Source: Chitinophagaceae bacterium (lineage in GTDB: Bacteria > Bacteroidota > Bacteroidia > Chitinophagales > Chitinophagaceae). Taken from it: a stretch of DNA of 64,000 nt. Position 1 is the first letter of the stretch, and each line of letters starts with the position of its first letter. Under the pieces are notes generated by a model that did not search any database, was not told the origin of the DNA, and was given only the letters and a program-made list of their open reading frames with translations. The stretch is taken from positions 62,001-126,000 of the forward strand of contig JADKJV010000009.1 in NCBI GenBank assembly GCA_016720825.1, written 5' to 3'. Below are positions 1 to 9,016 of the stretch, piece by piece. A program made the translations under genes and the position numbers.

Positions 1-641
1 TGGCCGATGTTCCTGTTCTGCAGGGCATTGCTGAGTTACGTAACTTATTGAGTCTGCGATCCAAGTTGGTAAAAGACAGAAGTGGCTACCTGTGCCGGCT
101 TAAGGAAATGCGGGCCACGGAATCTTGTTCCAAGTCTGATATTACTATACAAATCCAGGAACGAATTATCCAGGAGCTTACCCGGGCTATCAAAAAAACG
201 GAAGATCAAATCCGCTTGATTATCCGTACCAATGAAGTGCTTAAAAAAACCTGCACATTACTCACTAGCATTAAAGGTGTTGGGTTGATTGTAGCTGCTT
301 ATATGATTGCAAACACCAATAATTTTACCCGTTTTGCCAATGCCCGGAAATTTAACTGCTATGCCGGACTTGCTCCGTTTGCGCACGAAAGTGGTACTAG
401 CATAAAGAGTCGGTCCAGGGTCAGCCATCTGGCAAATAAAGAGGTCAAGACACTTTTAAATCTCGCAGCGTTTGCTGCTATCCAGTTCGACCCGGAATTG
501 AAGACTTACTACCAAAAAAGGGTGGCAGAGGGTATGAAAAAAATGGCCTGTCTCAATATTATCCGATCAAAAATCGTGAGCCGTATGTACGCAGTTGTAA
601 AACGCGAAACGCCATATATAACAATCACTTTAGCAGCATAA
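1..641 (+). CDS. IS110-family transposase, C-terminal part (cut by window edge)
   Basis: The reading frame is open from the first bases of the window, so the N-terminal DEDD nuclease half lies outside; about 212 residues are visible. A basic, helical linker (RSKLVKDRSGYLCRLKEM) is followed by the Transposase_20 (IS116/IS110/IS902) domain, seen from the TSIKGVGLIVAAYMIA stretch, the FNCYAGLAPFAHESGTS segment with its conserved serine region, and a C-terminal helical block ending in KRETPY. IS110 elements move by a DEDD transposase without classic terminal inverted repeats, so the element's right end cannot be fixed from sequence alone; it should lie within about 250 bases after the stop. TTG at 48 is only an internal codon, not a start. 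The family is certain; the activity of the copy cannot be judged. Confidence 0.88.
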   Translation, partial: ADVPVLQGIAELRNLLSLRSKLVKDRSGYLCRLKEMRATESCSKSDITIQIQERIIQELTRAIKKTEDQIRLIIRTNEVLKKTCTLLTSIKGVGLIVAAYMIANTNNFTRFANARKFNCYAGLAPFAHESGTSIKSRSRVSHLANKEVKTLLNLAAFAAIQFDPELKTYYQKRVAEGMKKMACLNIIRSKIVSRMYAVVKRETPYITITLAA

Positions 642-892
642 GCAATCCAGATCCATTAGAACTTAAAAATAAATTTTTGCTGAATCCTGGACTTAGAATA
701 CGCAAAGACGCAGAGGACGCAAAGGGTTTACAATAGCTCAGTTAGTCTTTAAAGACCGCACATTCTTTAGGGTTCGACCGCCAGGGGCGGGCCATAGTGG
801 CCTTATTGGAGAATTCAATTAAAGGAAGAAACCGAATCAGTCAGACTATTCAATTAGAAGATGTATTACACAGTGACCTTTGTGGTTTGTAT
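642..892. other. Intergenic region downstream of IS110 gene
   Basis: No gene is seen. The stretch holds a short direct repeat of ACGCAAAGACGC/GGACGCAAAGG type at 700-726, a GTCTTTAAAGAC palindrome near 744-755, a CTTTAGGGTT motif that is the reverse complement of the ACCCTAAAG core found in the repeat elements at 27.8 and 31.1 kb, and a small hairpin CCGCC-AGG-GGCGG at 778-790. The IS110 right end probably lies here. Confidence 0.5.
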
Positions 893-1291
893 TTATCTCA
901 CCCCTGAAAAATAAAAAGGTGAAGGCATGATTTCAAATTCACTGTTCTCCAGCATCTCAATATTCAACTGGAATGCCTCATCTGTTTTGATAACCACTTT
1001 TTCTTTGGTGATTTTTTTGTAACCGGCTTTTTCAAACACAAATTTATAGGTGCCGGGTTTCAGTTCATCGAAGGCAAAGCTGCCATCTTCTTCTGTAACC
1101 TGAACTTTTTCCTTTTTGGTAACCAGGTAAGCAGTAACCGTAACATCTTTCAGCGGCTTTTTGGTGTCCGCATGAATTACAACCCCGTTCAGTTCATCTT
1201 TTTTGCCATTGATTCCAGGATCATCCTGGGTGGCATTGGCTTTGGCAAATCCGAAAAATGCCAGCAGGAGAAAAATAATTTTCGGTTTCAT
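893..1291 (-). CDS. Secreted carboxypeptidase-regulatory-like domain protein
   Basis: A 132-residue protein with a clear signal peptide (hydrophobic residues 4-19, ending around AKANA). Residues about 33-110 form one CarboxypepD_reg-like beta-sandwich: NGVVIHADTKKPLKDVTV opens it, and GTYKFVFEKAGYKK is the typical late strand. Such domains occur at the N-terminus of TonB-dependent receptors and as small stand-alone exported proteins in Bacteroidota; this one is stand-alone, with no receptor beside it. It should be periplasmic or surface-exposed. A specific ligand cannot be named. It is transcribed alone or with the flavoprotein gene upstream (51-base gap). Confidence 0.75.
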   Translation of the reverse strand: MKPKIIFLLLAFFGFAKANATQDDPGINGKKDELNGVVIHADTKKPLKDVTVTAYLVTKKEKVQVTEEDGSFAFDELKPGTYKFVFEKAGYKKITKEKVVIKTDEAFQLNIEMLENSEFEIMPSPFYFSGVR

Positions 1292-1341
1292 GAGTTCAAG
1301 GTTTTGTTTTTGTTTTTGTTTCCTGGCTTGGTCATTTAAAG

Positions 1342-2295
1342 TTATGGCATTTTGAGTGGATTTGAAACTGCCGTCCGGAACTCATTCCATACCGTTTGTA
1401 TAATTTTTTCTGCCGGCCATATTTCCCTGACGAGGGCGCAAACCTCCCCGATTTCAAGCTCCCCTTCTTCCATATCTCCCTCATACATACCCTTTTTGGC
1501 CCTGGCCCTGCCCAGTATTTGCTGTAACTCTTCAACCGATGCACCCCGGGCTTCTGCTTCCTGGGCGCGTTCTGCAAAATGATTATGTAACAACCGCACC
1601 GGTGTAAGCTTTTTGAGACTCAGCCTGGTATCTCCCTCGCCCGCTGCGATCACTTTCGCTTTAAAATCCGGATGGGCTGATGATTCTGCCGAAGCCACAA
1701 ACCGGGTTCCCATCTGAACACCTTCCGCACCCAGCACCATCGCTGCAAACATCTGCCGGCCGTTTGCGATACCACCTGCAGCTATTACGGGAACTTTTAC
1801 CGCGTTTGCAACAGCCGGGACCAGCACCATGGTCGTGGTTTCTTCCCTTCCGTTATGTCCGCCCGCTTCAAAACCTTCAGCCACCACAGCATCACAACCC
1901 GCCTGTTCTGATTTCAGGGCAAATTTGGTGGAGCTCACCACATGCACAACGGTTAACCCGTTTTCCTTCAGCATCGGCGTCCATGTTTTGGGATTGCCCG
2001 CAGAAGTAAAAATGATTTTCACTCCTTCCTGCAGGATAATTTCCATGTGCCGTTCAATATCGGGATAGAGCAATGGCACATTGACGGCAAACGGCTTTGA
2101 GGTGGCTGCTTTGCAGCGGCGGATTTCATCCTGCAATTCATCCGGATACATAGATCCGCTGCCGAGAATACCCAACCCGCCCGCATTACTCACCGCACTG
2201 GCGAGTTCCCAGCCGCTTGACCAGATCATGCCTGCCTGTATAATGGGGAAGTCAATACCAAATAACCGGGTAACCCGGTTGCTGAATGGTTCCAT
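1342..2295 (-). CDS. Nitronate monooxygenase / FabK-like FMN oxidoreductase
   Basis: 317 residues, the usual length for the 2-nitropropane dioxygenase (NMO) family of TIM-barrel flavoproteins. The N-terminus FPIIQAGMIWSSGWELASAV and the AGGLGILGSG loop are the first barrel strands. AEGFEAGGHNGR carries the AGGH motif that binds FMN, and VPVIAAGGIANG and GAEGVQMGTRF are the phosphate-binding loops. Cytoplasmic. Members either oxidise alkyl nitronates or act as FabK-type enoyl-ACP reductases; the sequence alone does not separate these here. The start at 2295 leaves little upstream alternative. The neighbours do not suggest a pathway. Confidence 0.85.
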   Translation of the reverse strand: MEPFSNRVTRLFGIDFPIIQAGMIWSSGWELASAVSNAGGLGILGSGSMYPDELQDEIRRCKAATSKPFAVNVPLLYPDIERHMEIILQEGVKIIFTSAGNPKTWTPMLKENGLTVVHVVSSTKFALKSEQAGCDAVVAEGFEAGGHNGREETTTMVLVPAVANAVKVPVIAAGGIANGRQMFAAMVLGAEGVQMGTRFVASAESSAHPDFKAKVIAAGEGDTRLSLKKLTPVRLLHNHFAERAQEAEARGASVEELQQILGRARAKKGMYEGDMEEGELEIGEVCALVREIWPAEKIIQTVWNEFRTAVSNPLKMP

Positions 2296-2340
2296 ACAAA
2301 AATTTACAGGACGAAGATAATACAGGAAGCGCGGGGAAAA

Positions 2341-3334
2341 TCAACCCAGGTCAATGCTGGTAGTATCGCCGATATTCACCGAACGGCTTTCCCCCCGGAG
2401 GTTGGTATCACTGCCGATCACAGAATCATCCAGTACGATATCATATAATTTGGAATAAGCACCAATGATGGAGTTTTTGACAATCGAATAATCAATTGTG
2501 GAGTTTTCGCCAATGGCCACATTCGGACCGATGATCGAATTGCGGATCACACAACCGGCACCAATGCTGACCGGTTGCACAATTACTGTGTTCTCAAAAC
2601 GATCAGAAGCGATACTCTGGTCTGCATATTTTTTTAACAACAGGGCATTTGATTCAAGAAGGGTTTCTTTGCGGCCGCAATCAAACCAGTTTTCCACTTT
2701 GAAACTCTGGAATTTCACACCGGCGCGGATCATACATTCCAGTGCATCAGTCAGGCTGTACTCACCATGTGTACGAAGCCCCTGGCGGATATTATTCTCC
2801 AGGCACTGGAACATCTGCTCAGATTCCCTGATTTTATACAAACCCACCATCGCCATGTTTAGATTTAGGGATTTGCGGCTTTTCCACCACATGTTCCGTG
2901 AATCCGGCTTCATTGATTTCAGCCACACCAAATTCGCGGGGATCGTCCACTTTTCGTACACCAATCATGGAGAAAGGGCTGTTCACCACTTCTTTTACAT
3001 CATATTCGGCAATGGTATCACCCAACACAACAAACACCTCATCCCCGTTTACAATATTACGTGTGAGGCGGATGGCATGTCCCACACCCTCTCGGTCAAC
3101 CTGGTGAATATAATGGGCCTGGAGGTGGGGGTATTTTTGGCGGACATAATCCCGGATTTTCTCGCCGAGATAACCGATAATGAAGACAAATTCGTTGATG
3201 CCGGCTTCCTGCAACTGGTCGATGATGATACTCAGCACCGTTTTACCGGCCAAAGGTATGAGGGCCTTAGGCTGCGAATAACTCTGGGGACGCAATTTTG
3301 TGCCAGCCCCCGCAACAGGAATGATCGCTTTCAT
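2341..3334 (-). CDS. Sugar-phosphate nucleotidyltransferase with left-handed beta-helix tail (frameshifted)
   Basis: The N-terminal 150 or so residues are a nucleotidyltransferase: MKAIIPVAGAGTKLRPQSY holds the GxGTxL nucleotide-binding signature, QPKALIPLAGK the following lysine loop, and VVLGDTI the metal-binding aspartate. The C-terminal part has hexapeptide repeats (VSIGAGCVIRNSIIGPNVAI) of a left-handed beta-helix. The reading frame breaks at about 2858-2860. Removing one T on the plus strand (one A in the coding strand) joins KPQIPKS to NMAMVGLYK and restores a protein of about 330 residues, the normal family length. The product would make an NDP-sugar (RmlA/GlmU-like). Exact substrate is unknown. 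The two halves are each well conserved, which favours a sequence error over a decayed gene. Confidence 0.8.
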
Positions 3335-3439
3335 GTATGCGTTGCAGTGGTTTTGTTACTAATCAAAAGCCAACGAATGTAAGACTTTTACCATAAACAA
3401 AAACTTTGGCTCCCGGGGGCGGGAAAAGCCCCGCTGGTT

Positions 3440-3447
3440 TACATTTG
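3440..3447 (+). promoter_or_regulatory. Candidate -7 box for glyA
   Basis: TACATTTG matches the Bacteroidota -7 consensus TAnnTTTG, 43 bases before the glyA start. No TTTG -33 box lies at the expected 19-21 base spacing, so the call rests on the -7 box alone. Confidence 0.35.
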
Positions 3448-3489
3448 CAGGATTCCGGGAAAGTACTAAAATCCCGTAATCACTGAAAC

Positions 3490-4773
3490 ATGATACAACA
3501 GGACCAACTGGTATTCGGACTGATCAGGCGTGAACTGGAAAGGCAGCGCAATGGCATTGAACTGATCGCCTCAGAAAATTTTACTTCTTTGCAGGTGATG
3601 CAGGCCATGGGCACTGTAGCTACCAATAAATATGCAGAAGGTTATCCGGGTAAAAGATATTATGGCGGTTGTGAAATCGTGGATGAACTGGAAAACCTGG
3701 CCATTGACCGCCTGAAATCAATTTTCAAAGCCAGCTGGGCCAACGTACAACCCCACAGTGGTGCACAGGCCAATGCGGCTGTTTTCCTGGCCTGTTTAAA
3801 ACCAGGTGATAAAATCCTCGGACTTGATCTCAGCATGGGCGGACACCTGACGCATGGCAGCCCTGCGAATTTCAGCGGTAAAAACTTCCAGGCACATTTC
3901 TACGGTGTAAACCGGGAAACGGGTCTCGTGGATTATGAACAACTCGAAGCCACAGCCCTGAAAGAAAAACCCAAAATGATTATTTGCGGTGCATCTGCTT
4001 ACAGCCGCGACTGGGATTATGCCCGCATCCGTGCGGTGGCAGATAAAATCGGGGCTGTGGTGATGGCTGATATTGCCCACCCTGCCGGTTTAATTGCCAC
4101 CGGTTTACTGAATGATCCGTTTGATCATTGCCATATTATCACTTCCACTACACATAAAACATTGCGCGGACCCCGTGGCGGTATCATCATGCTCCGTCAT
4201 GATATGGAAAACCCCTGGGGCATCAAAGATCCCAAGGGCAATACACGTACACTGAGCCAGCTGCTTGATCTCGCAGTGTTCCCCGGTACCCAGGGCGGAC
4301 CCCTTGAACATGTGATTGCAGCCAAAGCTGTAGCATTTGGTGAAATCCTTTCCGCCGATTTCGAGGCTTATGGAAAACAGGTTATCGCCAATGCGCAGGC
4401 CATGGCCAAAGCATTCGTAAAAAGGGATTACAGACTGATCAGTGACGGCACCGACAACCATTTAATGCTGATTGACCTCCGGAATAAAAACCTGACAGGT
4501 AAAAAATCACAGGAAACACTGGACAAAGCGCATATCACACTCAACAAAAACGCAGTCCCCTTTGACGATAAATCGCCTTTTGTCACATCAGGTATCCGCG
4601 TAGGCGTACCCGCCATTACCACCCGTGGCATGAAGGAAGAACACATGGAAAGTATTGTGGGGCTGATTGACCGGGTGCTGATGAATATAGATAATGAAGC
4701 CGAGGTTTCAGCGGTGAATGAAGAAGTGAAAACATTCATGCAGCAGTTCCCGCTTTATCCTGAACTGGGTTAA
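3490..4773 (+). CDS. glyA: Serine hydroxymethyltransferase
   Basis: 427 residues, full length. Interconverts serine and glycine with tetrahydrofolate and 5,10-methylene-THF; a PLP enzyme of the cytoplasm and the main source of one-carbon units. The N-terminus ELIASENFTS, the substrate-binding NKYAEGYPGKRYYGG, and SGAQANAAVF are all present. The PLP lysine is K223 in STTHKTLRGPRGG. The start is the first ATG after the upstream -7 box. The following DUF4293-type gene begins 34 bases downstream and may be cotranscribed. Confidence 0.97.
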   Translation: MIQQDQLVFGLIRRELERQRNGIELIASENFTSLQVMQAMGTVATNKYAEGYPGKRYYGGCEIVDELENLAIDRLKSIFKASWANVQPHSGAQANAAVFLACLKPGDKILGLDLSMGGHLTHGSPANFSGKNFQAHFYGVNRETGLVDYEQLEATALKEKPKMIICGASAYSRDWDYARIRAVADKIGAVVMADIAHPAGLIATGLLNDPFDHCHIITSTTHKTLRGPRGGIIMLRHDMENPWGIKDPKGNTRTLSQLLDLAVFPGTQGGPLEHVIAAKAVAFGEILSADFEAYGKQVIANAQAMAKAFVKRDYRLISDGTDNHLMLIDLRNKNLTGKKSQETLDKAHITLNKNAVPFDDKSPFVTSGIRVGVPAITTRGMKEEHMESIVGLIDRVLMNIDNEAEVSAVNEEVKTFMQQFPLYPELG

Positions 4774-4807
4774 TCATTATTTCACGAACTTTGTATAAAT
4801 AGATTAT

Positions 4808-5224
4808 ATGATACAGCGCCGCCAGACTCTTTACCTGCTATTGGCCACCGTGGCCGCCCTGCTGAGCTTTATGTTCCCCTTTTTAACCGGCAAGGAAATG
4901 GATAAAGGTGTACCAACAGATATTTCACTGAAAGCCGGAAGCCGTTTTTTAATCCTGCTGTTAACCGGTGCTTCGCTGGTGCTTTCTGCCGTAATCATCT
5001 TTTTATATAACAACCGCAAGCAGCAAATGCTGCTTTGCTGGTTAGGGCTGGTGATTTCTGTACTGATCATTGTGATGTATATCCTTGAAATGAATAATAT
5101 CCTCAAGCCGACGCTGGCGTTGTCTTGTATATTTCCTTTTATGATACCGGCATGTTATTTTCTGGCGTACAGGTATATACATAAAGATGAAAAGCTGATA
5201 AAAACTTTGGACAAATTGAGGTAA
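4808..5224 (+). CDS. DUF4293-type four-helix membrane protein
   Basis: 138 residues with four hydrophobic segments at about 8-26, 46-66, 76-92 and 99-119 and a lysine-rich C-terminal tail. The opening MIQRRQTLYLLLATVAALL is typical of the Bacteroidota-specific DUF4293 family. Function is unknown. It follows glyA closely on the same strand, but nothing in it points to folate metabolism. Confidence 0.75.
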   Translation: MIQRRQTLYLLLATVAALLSFMFPFLTGKEMDKGVPTDISLKAGSRFLILLLTGASLVLSAVIIFLYNNRKQQMLLCWLGLVISVLIIVMYILEMNNILKPTLALSCIFPFMIPACYFLAYRYIHKDEKLIKTLDKLR

Positions 5225-5235
5225 GAGAAATACAG

Positions 5236-5259
5236 AACCACAACAAAGAGCACAAAGGA
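5236..5259. repeat. Short ACCACAA/CACAAAG repeat fragment
   Basis: AACCACAACAAAGAGCACAA followed by AGG, a half-copy of the dispersed element whose complete inverted-repeat forms lie at 17286-17375 and 41777-41873. It sits between the convergent DUF4293 and uvrA genes. Confidence 0.5.
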
Positions 5260-5273
5260 AAACATATATTAAA

Positions 5274-7786
5274 TCAGAGGTATTTCCCCGTATAACTCCC
5301 CTTCACTTTTTTCAAATCCATTGGCTTACCTGCAAACACCAATGAACCTCCCCCCATCGCCCGCCTCAGGCCCCAGGTCAATCACCCAATCCGCAGAACG
5401 GATTACATCCGTATTATGTTCAATGACCAATACCGAATGTCCCTGTTCAATGAGCGCCTGGAATGAAGTGAGCAGTTTTTGGATATCATGGAAATGCAAA
5501 CCAGTGGTAGGCTCATCGAAGATGAACATGATTTTCCCGGCCGATTTGCCTTTGCCGAGGAATGAGGCCAGTTTGACCCTTTGCGCTTCACCTCCGGATA
5601 AAGTACCGGAGGACTGACCGAGTTTGACATAACCCAGGCCCACATCACTCAATGGCTGTATGGCTTTGACGATGGATTTTTCGAAACGGAAAAAGTCGAG
5701 TGCTTCGTCCACACTCATTTCGAGCACATCATAAATATTTTTATCCTGGTATTTTACTTCCAGTACTTCTTCCTTGAATTTTTTCCCGCCGCAGGCTTCG
5801 CAGGTCAGGTGCACATCAGCCAGGAACTGCATTTCCACTACCTGTTCACCTTCGCCTTTACAGGTGTCGCAACGGCCGCCGTCCACGTTGAATGAAAAAT
5901 GCTTGGGCATGAAGCCGCGCATTTTGGAGAGTGGCTGGTCGGCATATAAATCCCTGATCTCATCATAAGCCTTGATGTAAGTAACCGGGTTACTGCGGGA
6001 AGATTTACCAATGGGATTCTGGTCCACCATTTCAATCTGCGCAATCTCTTCCACATCACCAGTGATGGCTTTGTGAAAACCGGTTTTATCACCGAATTCA
6101 CCTTTCAGTTTACGGAGTGCGGGATATAATATCTGCCTGACCAAAGTGGTTTTACCGCTGCCGCTCACACCGCTCACCACGCAAAGCACATTGAGCGGGA
6201 ACTCCACCGTGATATTTTTCAGGTTATGCTGTCGCGCACCTTCCACCGTAACTGATCTCGTCCATTTGCGCACCTGTTTGGGCGGGTCAATCGTCAGCAC
6301 ATGATCGAGGTATTTTCCGGTTAAGCTGGCCGGGTTGCTCACGATTTCATCGTAATCTCCTTCGGCCACCACTTCTCCGCCCAGATGGGAGGCCAGCGGA
6401 CCCATGTCAATGATATGATCTGCTTCCCGCATCATCATTTCATCATGTTCAACAACCACAACGGTATTGCCGAGGTCACGCAATTCTTTCAGCACTTTAA
6501 TCAGGTTCGCTGTATCCCTGGAATGCAAACCGATGGAAGGTTCATCCAGGATATACAAAGAACTGGTCAGGTTAGAACCCAGGCTTCTCGTAAGTTGTAT
6601 ACGCTGGCTTTCACCACCACTGAGCGAATTGGCCAGCCTGTTCATGGTTAAATATCCCAAACCCACACTCAGCAGGGTTTGCAGGCGGTGCTGTATTTCT
6701 GATAATATCCTTTTGGCGATGGCTTTATCATGTTCAGATAATTTCTGATCCAGTTCATCAAACCATTTTTTCAGGTCTTTCACCGGCCACTCGCACACTT
6801 CGCCAATATGTTTTTTATTTACCTGTACATACAGTGCTTCTTTACGCAGGCGGTAACCTTCACAGTCAGGGCATTCGGTCCGTCCGCGGTAACGGCTCAG
6901 CATCACGCGGTACTGCACTTTGTACAATTGTGATTCCACATCTTTAAAGAAATCATCAATGCCCATTACGCCTTCAGCGCCTTTCCAGAGCTGGGTGATT
7001 TGTTTATCTGTTAAATCAGCAATGGGTTTATGCACGGGGAAATTGAATTTCTTTGCGCCTTTGATAAAATTCTGGCGCCACCAGTCCATCTTCTCCCCTT
7101 TCCAGGGAGCCACGGCACCATCGTACACACTGAGTCTTTTATCGGGAATCACCAGGTCATCATCAATACCGAGCACCTGGCTGAACCCTTCGCAGGTAGG
7201 GCAGGCACCAAACGGGTTGTTGAAAGAAAAAAGATTGGGTACCGGTTCTTCAAACAGCATACCATCTGCTTCAAAGCGGTTATTGAAATCATGGCGTTTT
7301 GTACCATTGACCTCAAGCAGCATATCGCCTTCGCCTTCATAAAAAGCAGTGCTGATCTTTGCCGGAAACCGGGGAAATGGTTTTACCGATCCTTGCATAC
7401 AGCAGCCGGAGATAGTCCTGGATTTCGGTCATACTCCCCACCGTGCTTCTTGGCGTCCGGGTGATTACTTTTTGTTCAATGGCGATGGCCGGGCAGAGGC
7501 CTTTGATATAGTCCACATCCGGTTTATCCATCCGGTTCAGGAACTGGCGGGCATAGGCGCTGAGGCTTTCCGCATACTTCCGCTGGCCCTCGGCGTAGAG
7601 CGTATCAATGGTCAGGGATGACTTCCCGGAACCCGATACGCCTGTGACAACCACCAACTTATTTCGGGGGATATTGACAGACACGTTTTTCAGGTTGTGC
7701 ACCCGGGCACCCCTGATTTGTATATTTTCTGCGGAATTTACGGTCCCGCCTGTTACGGGGTTTTTCCCTTTTATTGTGTTTTCCAT
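5274..7786 (-). pseudogene. uvrA: UvrA excinuclease ATPase, broken by an internal deletion and frameshifts
   Basis: UvrA finds bulky DNA lesions and loads UvrB in nucleotide excision repair. Both ABC modules are visible: Walker A GVSGSGKSS and GVSGSGKTT, signatures LSGGESQRIQL and LSGGEAQRVKL, and zinc-finger cysteines in CPTCEGF, CPDCEGY and CDTCKGEGE..CEACGG. The start is taken as the ATG at 7786 (MENTIKGKNP). At about 7335-7355, RIGKTISPVSGK jumps directly to STAFYEGEGD in another frame; in family members roughly 100 residues, the UvrB-binding domain, lie between these points. A second shift lies in the C6 run at 5350-5355. Dropping one C replaces the tail RFIGVCR by GSLVFAGKPMDL and moves the stop to 5274. 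Otherwise the gene is well conserved, so assembly error is likely. Confidence 0.85.
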
Positions 7787-8089
7787 TGTTTCTCTGGCAA
7801 ATGTAAGTCCTTCCCGCCCTACTCTAACACCCTGTAATCTCATATGTTAAGAACTAATCATTAACATTTTCTTAGGAAACATATGTAGACTAAGGATTTA
7901 CAATTATTTGGCAATTTCCGGAAATAACATACTTTTAGAGTCCAATATCAACCAAAATGAAAAACCTAAAAATTAACCCGCCTATCGTCTGAACTTCTAC
8001 ACAGTTTTTTTACCGATTATTTGTTGTAACCAATATCCATTTTGAACCCGCCGGCACTGCCTGTGAGGAAAAACTAAACTGTAGGAGTC
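7787..8089. other. Divergent intergenic region, uvrA / sigma factor
   Basis: Contains the control regions of two divergent genes. CATATGTT (7841-7848) and AACATATG (7878-7885) form an 8-base inverted repeat with a 29-base spacer. An 11-codon open frame MKNLKINPPIV with its own stop lies at 7957-7992 ahead of the sigma gene; it could be a leader peptide but has no further support. No clear TAnnTTTG box was found. Confidence 0.35.
8083..8087 (+). promoter_or_regulatory. Strong Shine-Dalgarno for sigma factor
   Basis: AGGAG, three bases before the ATG at 8090. Good Shine-Dalgarno sequences are uncommon in Bacteroidota, and this one fixes the start. Confidence 0.6.
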
Positions 8090-8671
8090 ATGAAAGCTTT
8101 TAACAAAAAGACTGATCACGAATTGATCCACCTTTTCAGGGACGGAAACCTGGAAGCATTGGAAACCCTGGTGCTGCGGCATAAGGACAAGCTCTATACT
8201 TCCATATTGTTCCTGGTAAAAGACAAATACCTGGCCGAGGACATCTTCCAGGACGCCTGTATCCGCATTATTGATACGATGCGGGGCGGTCGTTATACGG
8301 AAGAAGGTAAATTCCTGCCCTGGGCTATGCGTATCGCGCACAATCTTTGCGTGGACCATTTCCGTAAAATGAAAAGAACCCCCACCATCCGCAATGGTGA
8401 GGACAAAGATATTTTTGAGGTGCTGAACTTCTCTGAAGACAGTGCTGAAACCGTGATGATCCGCCGGCAGAGCCATGACCGGGTAAGGGACATGCTGCAA
8501 AGCCTGCCCGAGGACCAGCGCGAGGTAATTATTCTTCGTCACTATGCCGACATGAGCTTTAAGGAAATTGCTGCCGCAACAAACTGCAGTATTAACACAG
8601 CTTTAGGCCGGATGCGCTACGGATTGATTAATTTGCGCAAGCTGATGACCCAGAAACAAATTGCCTTATAA
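8090..8671 (+). CDS. ECF-type RNA polymerase sigma-70 factor
   Basis: 193 residues, the normal size for a sigma factor with only regions 2 and 4. Region 2 (about 20-90) includes KDKYLAEDIFQDACIRI, which binds core polymerase, and FLPWAMRIAHNLCVDHFRK. Region 4 (about 135-185) has LPEDQREVIILRHYADMSF and the helix-turn-helix EIAAATNCSINTALGRMRY, which reads the -35 element. No anti-sigma factor (FecR-like) or TonB receptor lies next to it, so it is probably controlled by its own expression or by a distant partner. A terminator follows at 8773-8809. Target promoters are unknown. Confidence 0.92.
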   Translation: MKAFNKKTDHELIHLFRDGNLEALETLVLRHKDKLYTSILFLVKDKYLAEDIFQDACIRIIDTMRGGRYTEEGKFLPWAMRIAHNLCVDHFRKMKRTPTIRNGEDKDIFEVLNFSEDSAETVMIRRQSHDRVRDMLQSLPEDQREVIILRHYADMSFKEIAAATNCSINTALGRMRYGLINLRKLMTQKQIAL

Positions 8672-8678
8672 AGTTCTT

Positions 8679-8763
8679 GTCATTCTGTATCTCTGACCGG
8701 GGCTTGATTATTGTTATACAATTTTCCCGAGCTTGCCATTCCGCGATGCTGGTACAGAATGAC
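8679..8763. repeat. GTCATTCTGTA inverted repeat
   Basis: GTCATTCTGTA at 8679-8689 and TACAGAATGAC at 8753-8763 are a perfect 11-base inverted repeat around a 63-base centre. It lies just after the sigma gene and looks like a small dispersed palindromic element. Confidence 0.5.
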
Positions 8764-8772
8764 GCCAAATTG

Positions 8773-8809
8773 AAAAAGCCCCTGCGTTTTTAAATGCAGG
8801 GGCTTTTTT
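8773..8809 (+). terminator. Rho-independent terminator after sigma factor gene
   Basis: Perfect 13-base stem AAAAAGCCCCTGC / GCAGGGGCTTTTT around a 10-base loop, ending in a T run. The A run on the other side makes it usable in both directions, so it can also end transcripts from the convergent dsbD gene. Confidence 0.9.
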
Positions 8810-9016
8810 ATATACAGGCTTTTGGCTATTAGCTATTGGTTGTTGGCGGCTTAGAATAATCTGGAAGATTCTCGTGTATAGCTAAAAGCCAAGTGCTAAT
8901 TGCCAATTGCAATTTTTAAAAAATCAGGAAATTGAAATTGATTTCACAATCTTTCGGATTCCTTTTTTGACTTTTTAATTTTGACTTTTGAATGGGAATC
9001 CGGCATTTGGAATTTT
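8810..9016. other. Gene-free AT-rich stretch with repeat debris
   Basis: With the two elements above, this makes a 345-base gap. It contains TTTTGGCTATTAGCTA near 8819 and the nearly complementary TAGCTAAAAGCCAA near 8880, then an AT-rich run. No gene is seen. Confidence 0.4.

Noticed and set aside
720..795. tRNA-like words (TAGCTCAGTTAG ... GGTTCGA)
   Set aside because: The D-arm and T-arm words are present, but the stems do not pair and the acceptor ends do not match. Read as chance or repeat debris.
7957..7992. 11-codon leader peptide before the sigma factor
   Set aside because: Too short to support without conservation; no attenuator hairpin follows it.
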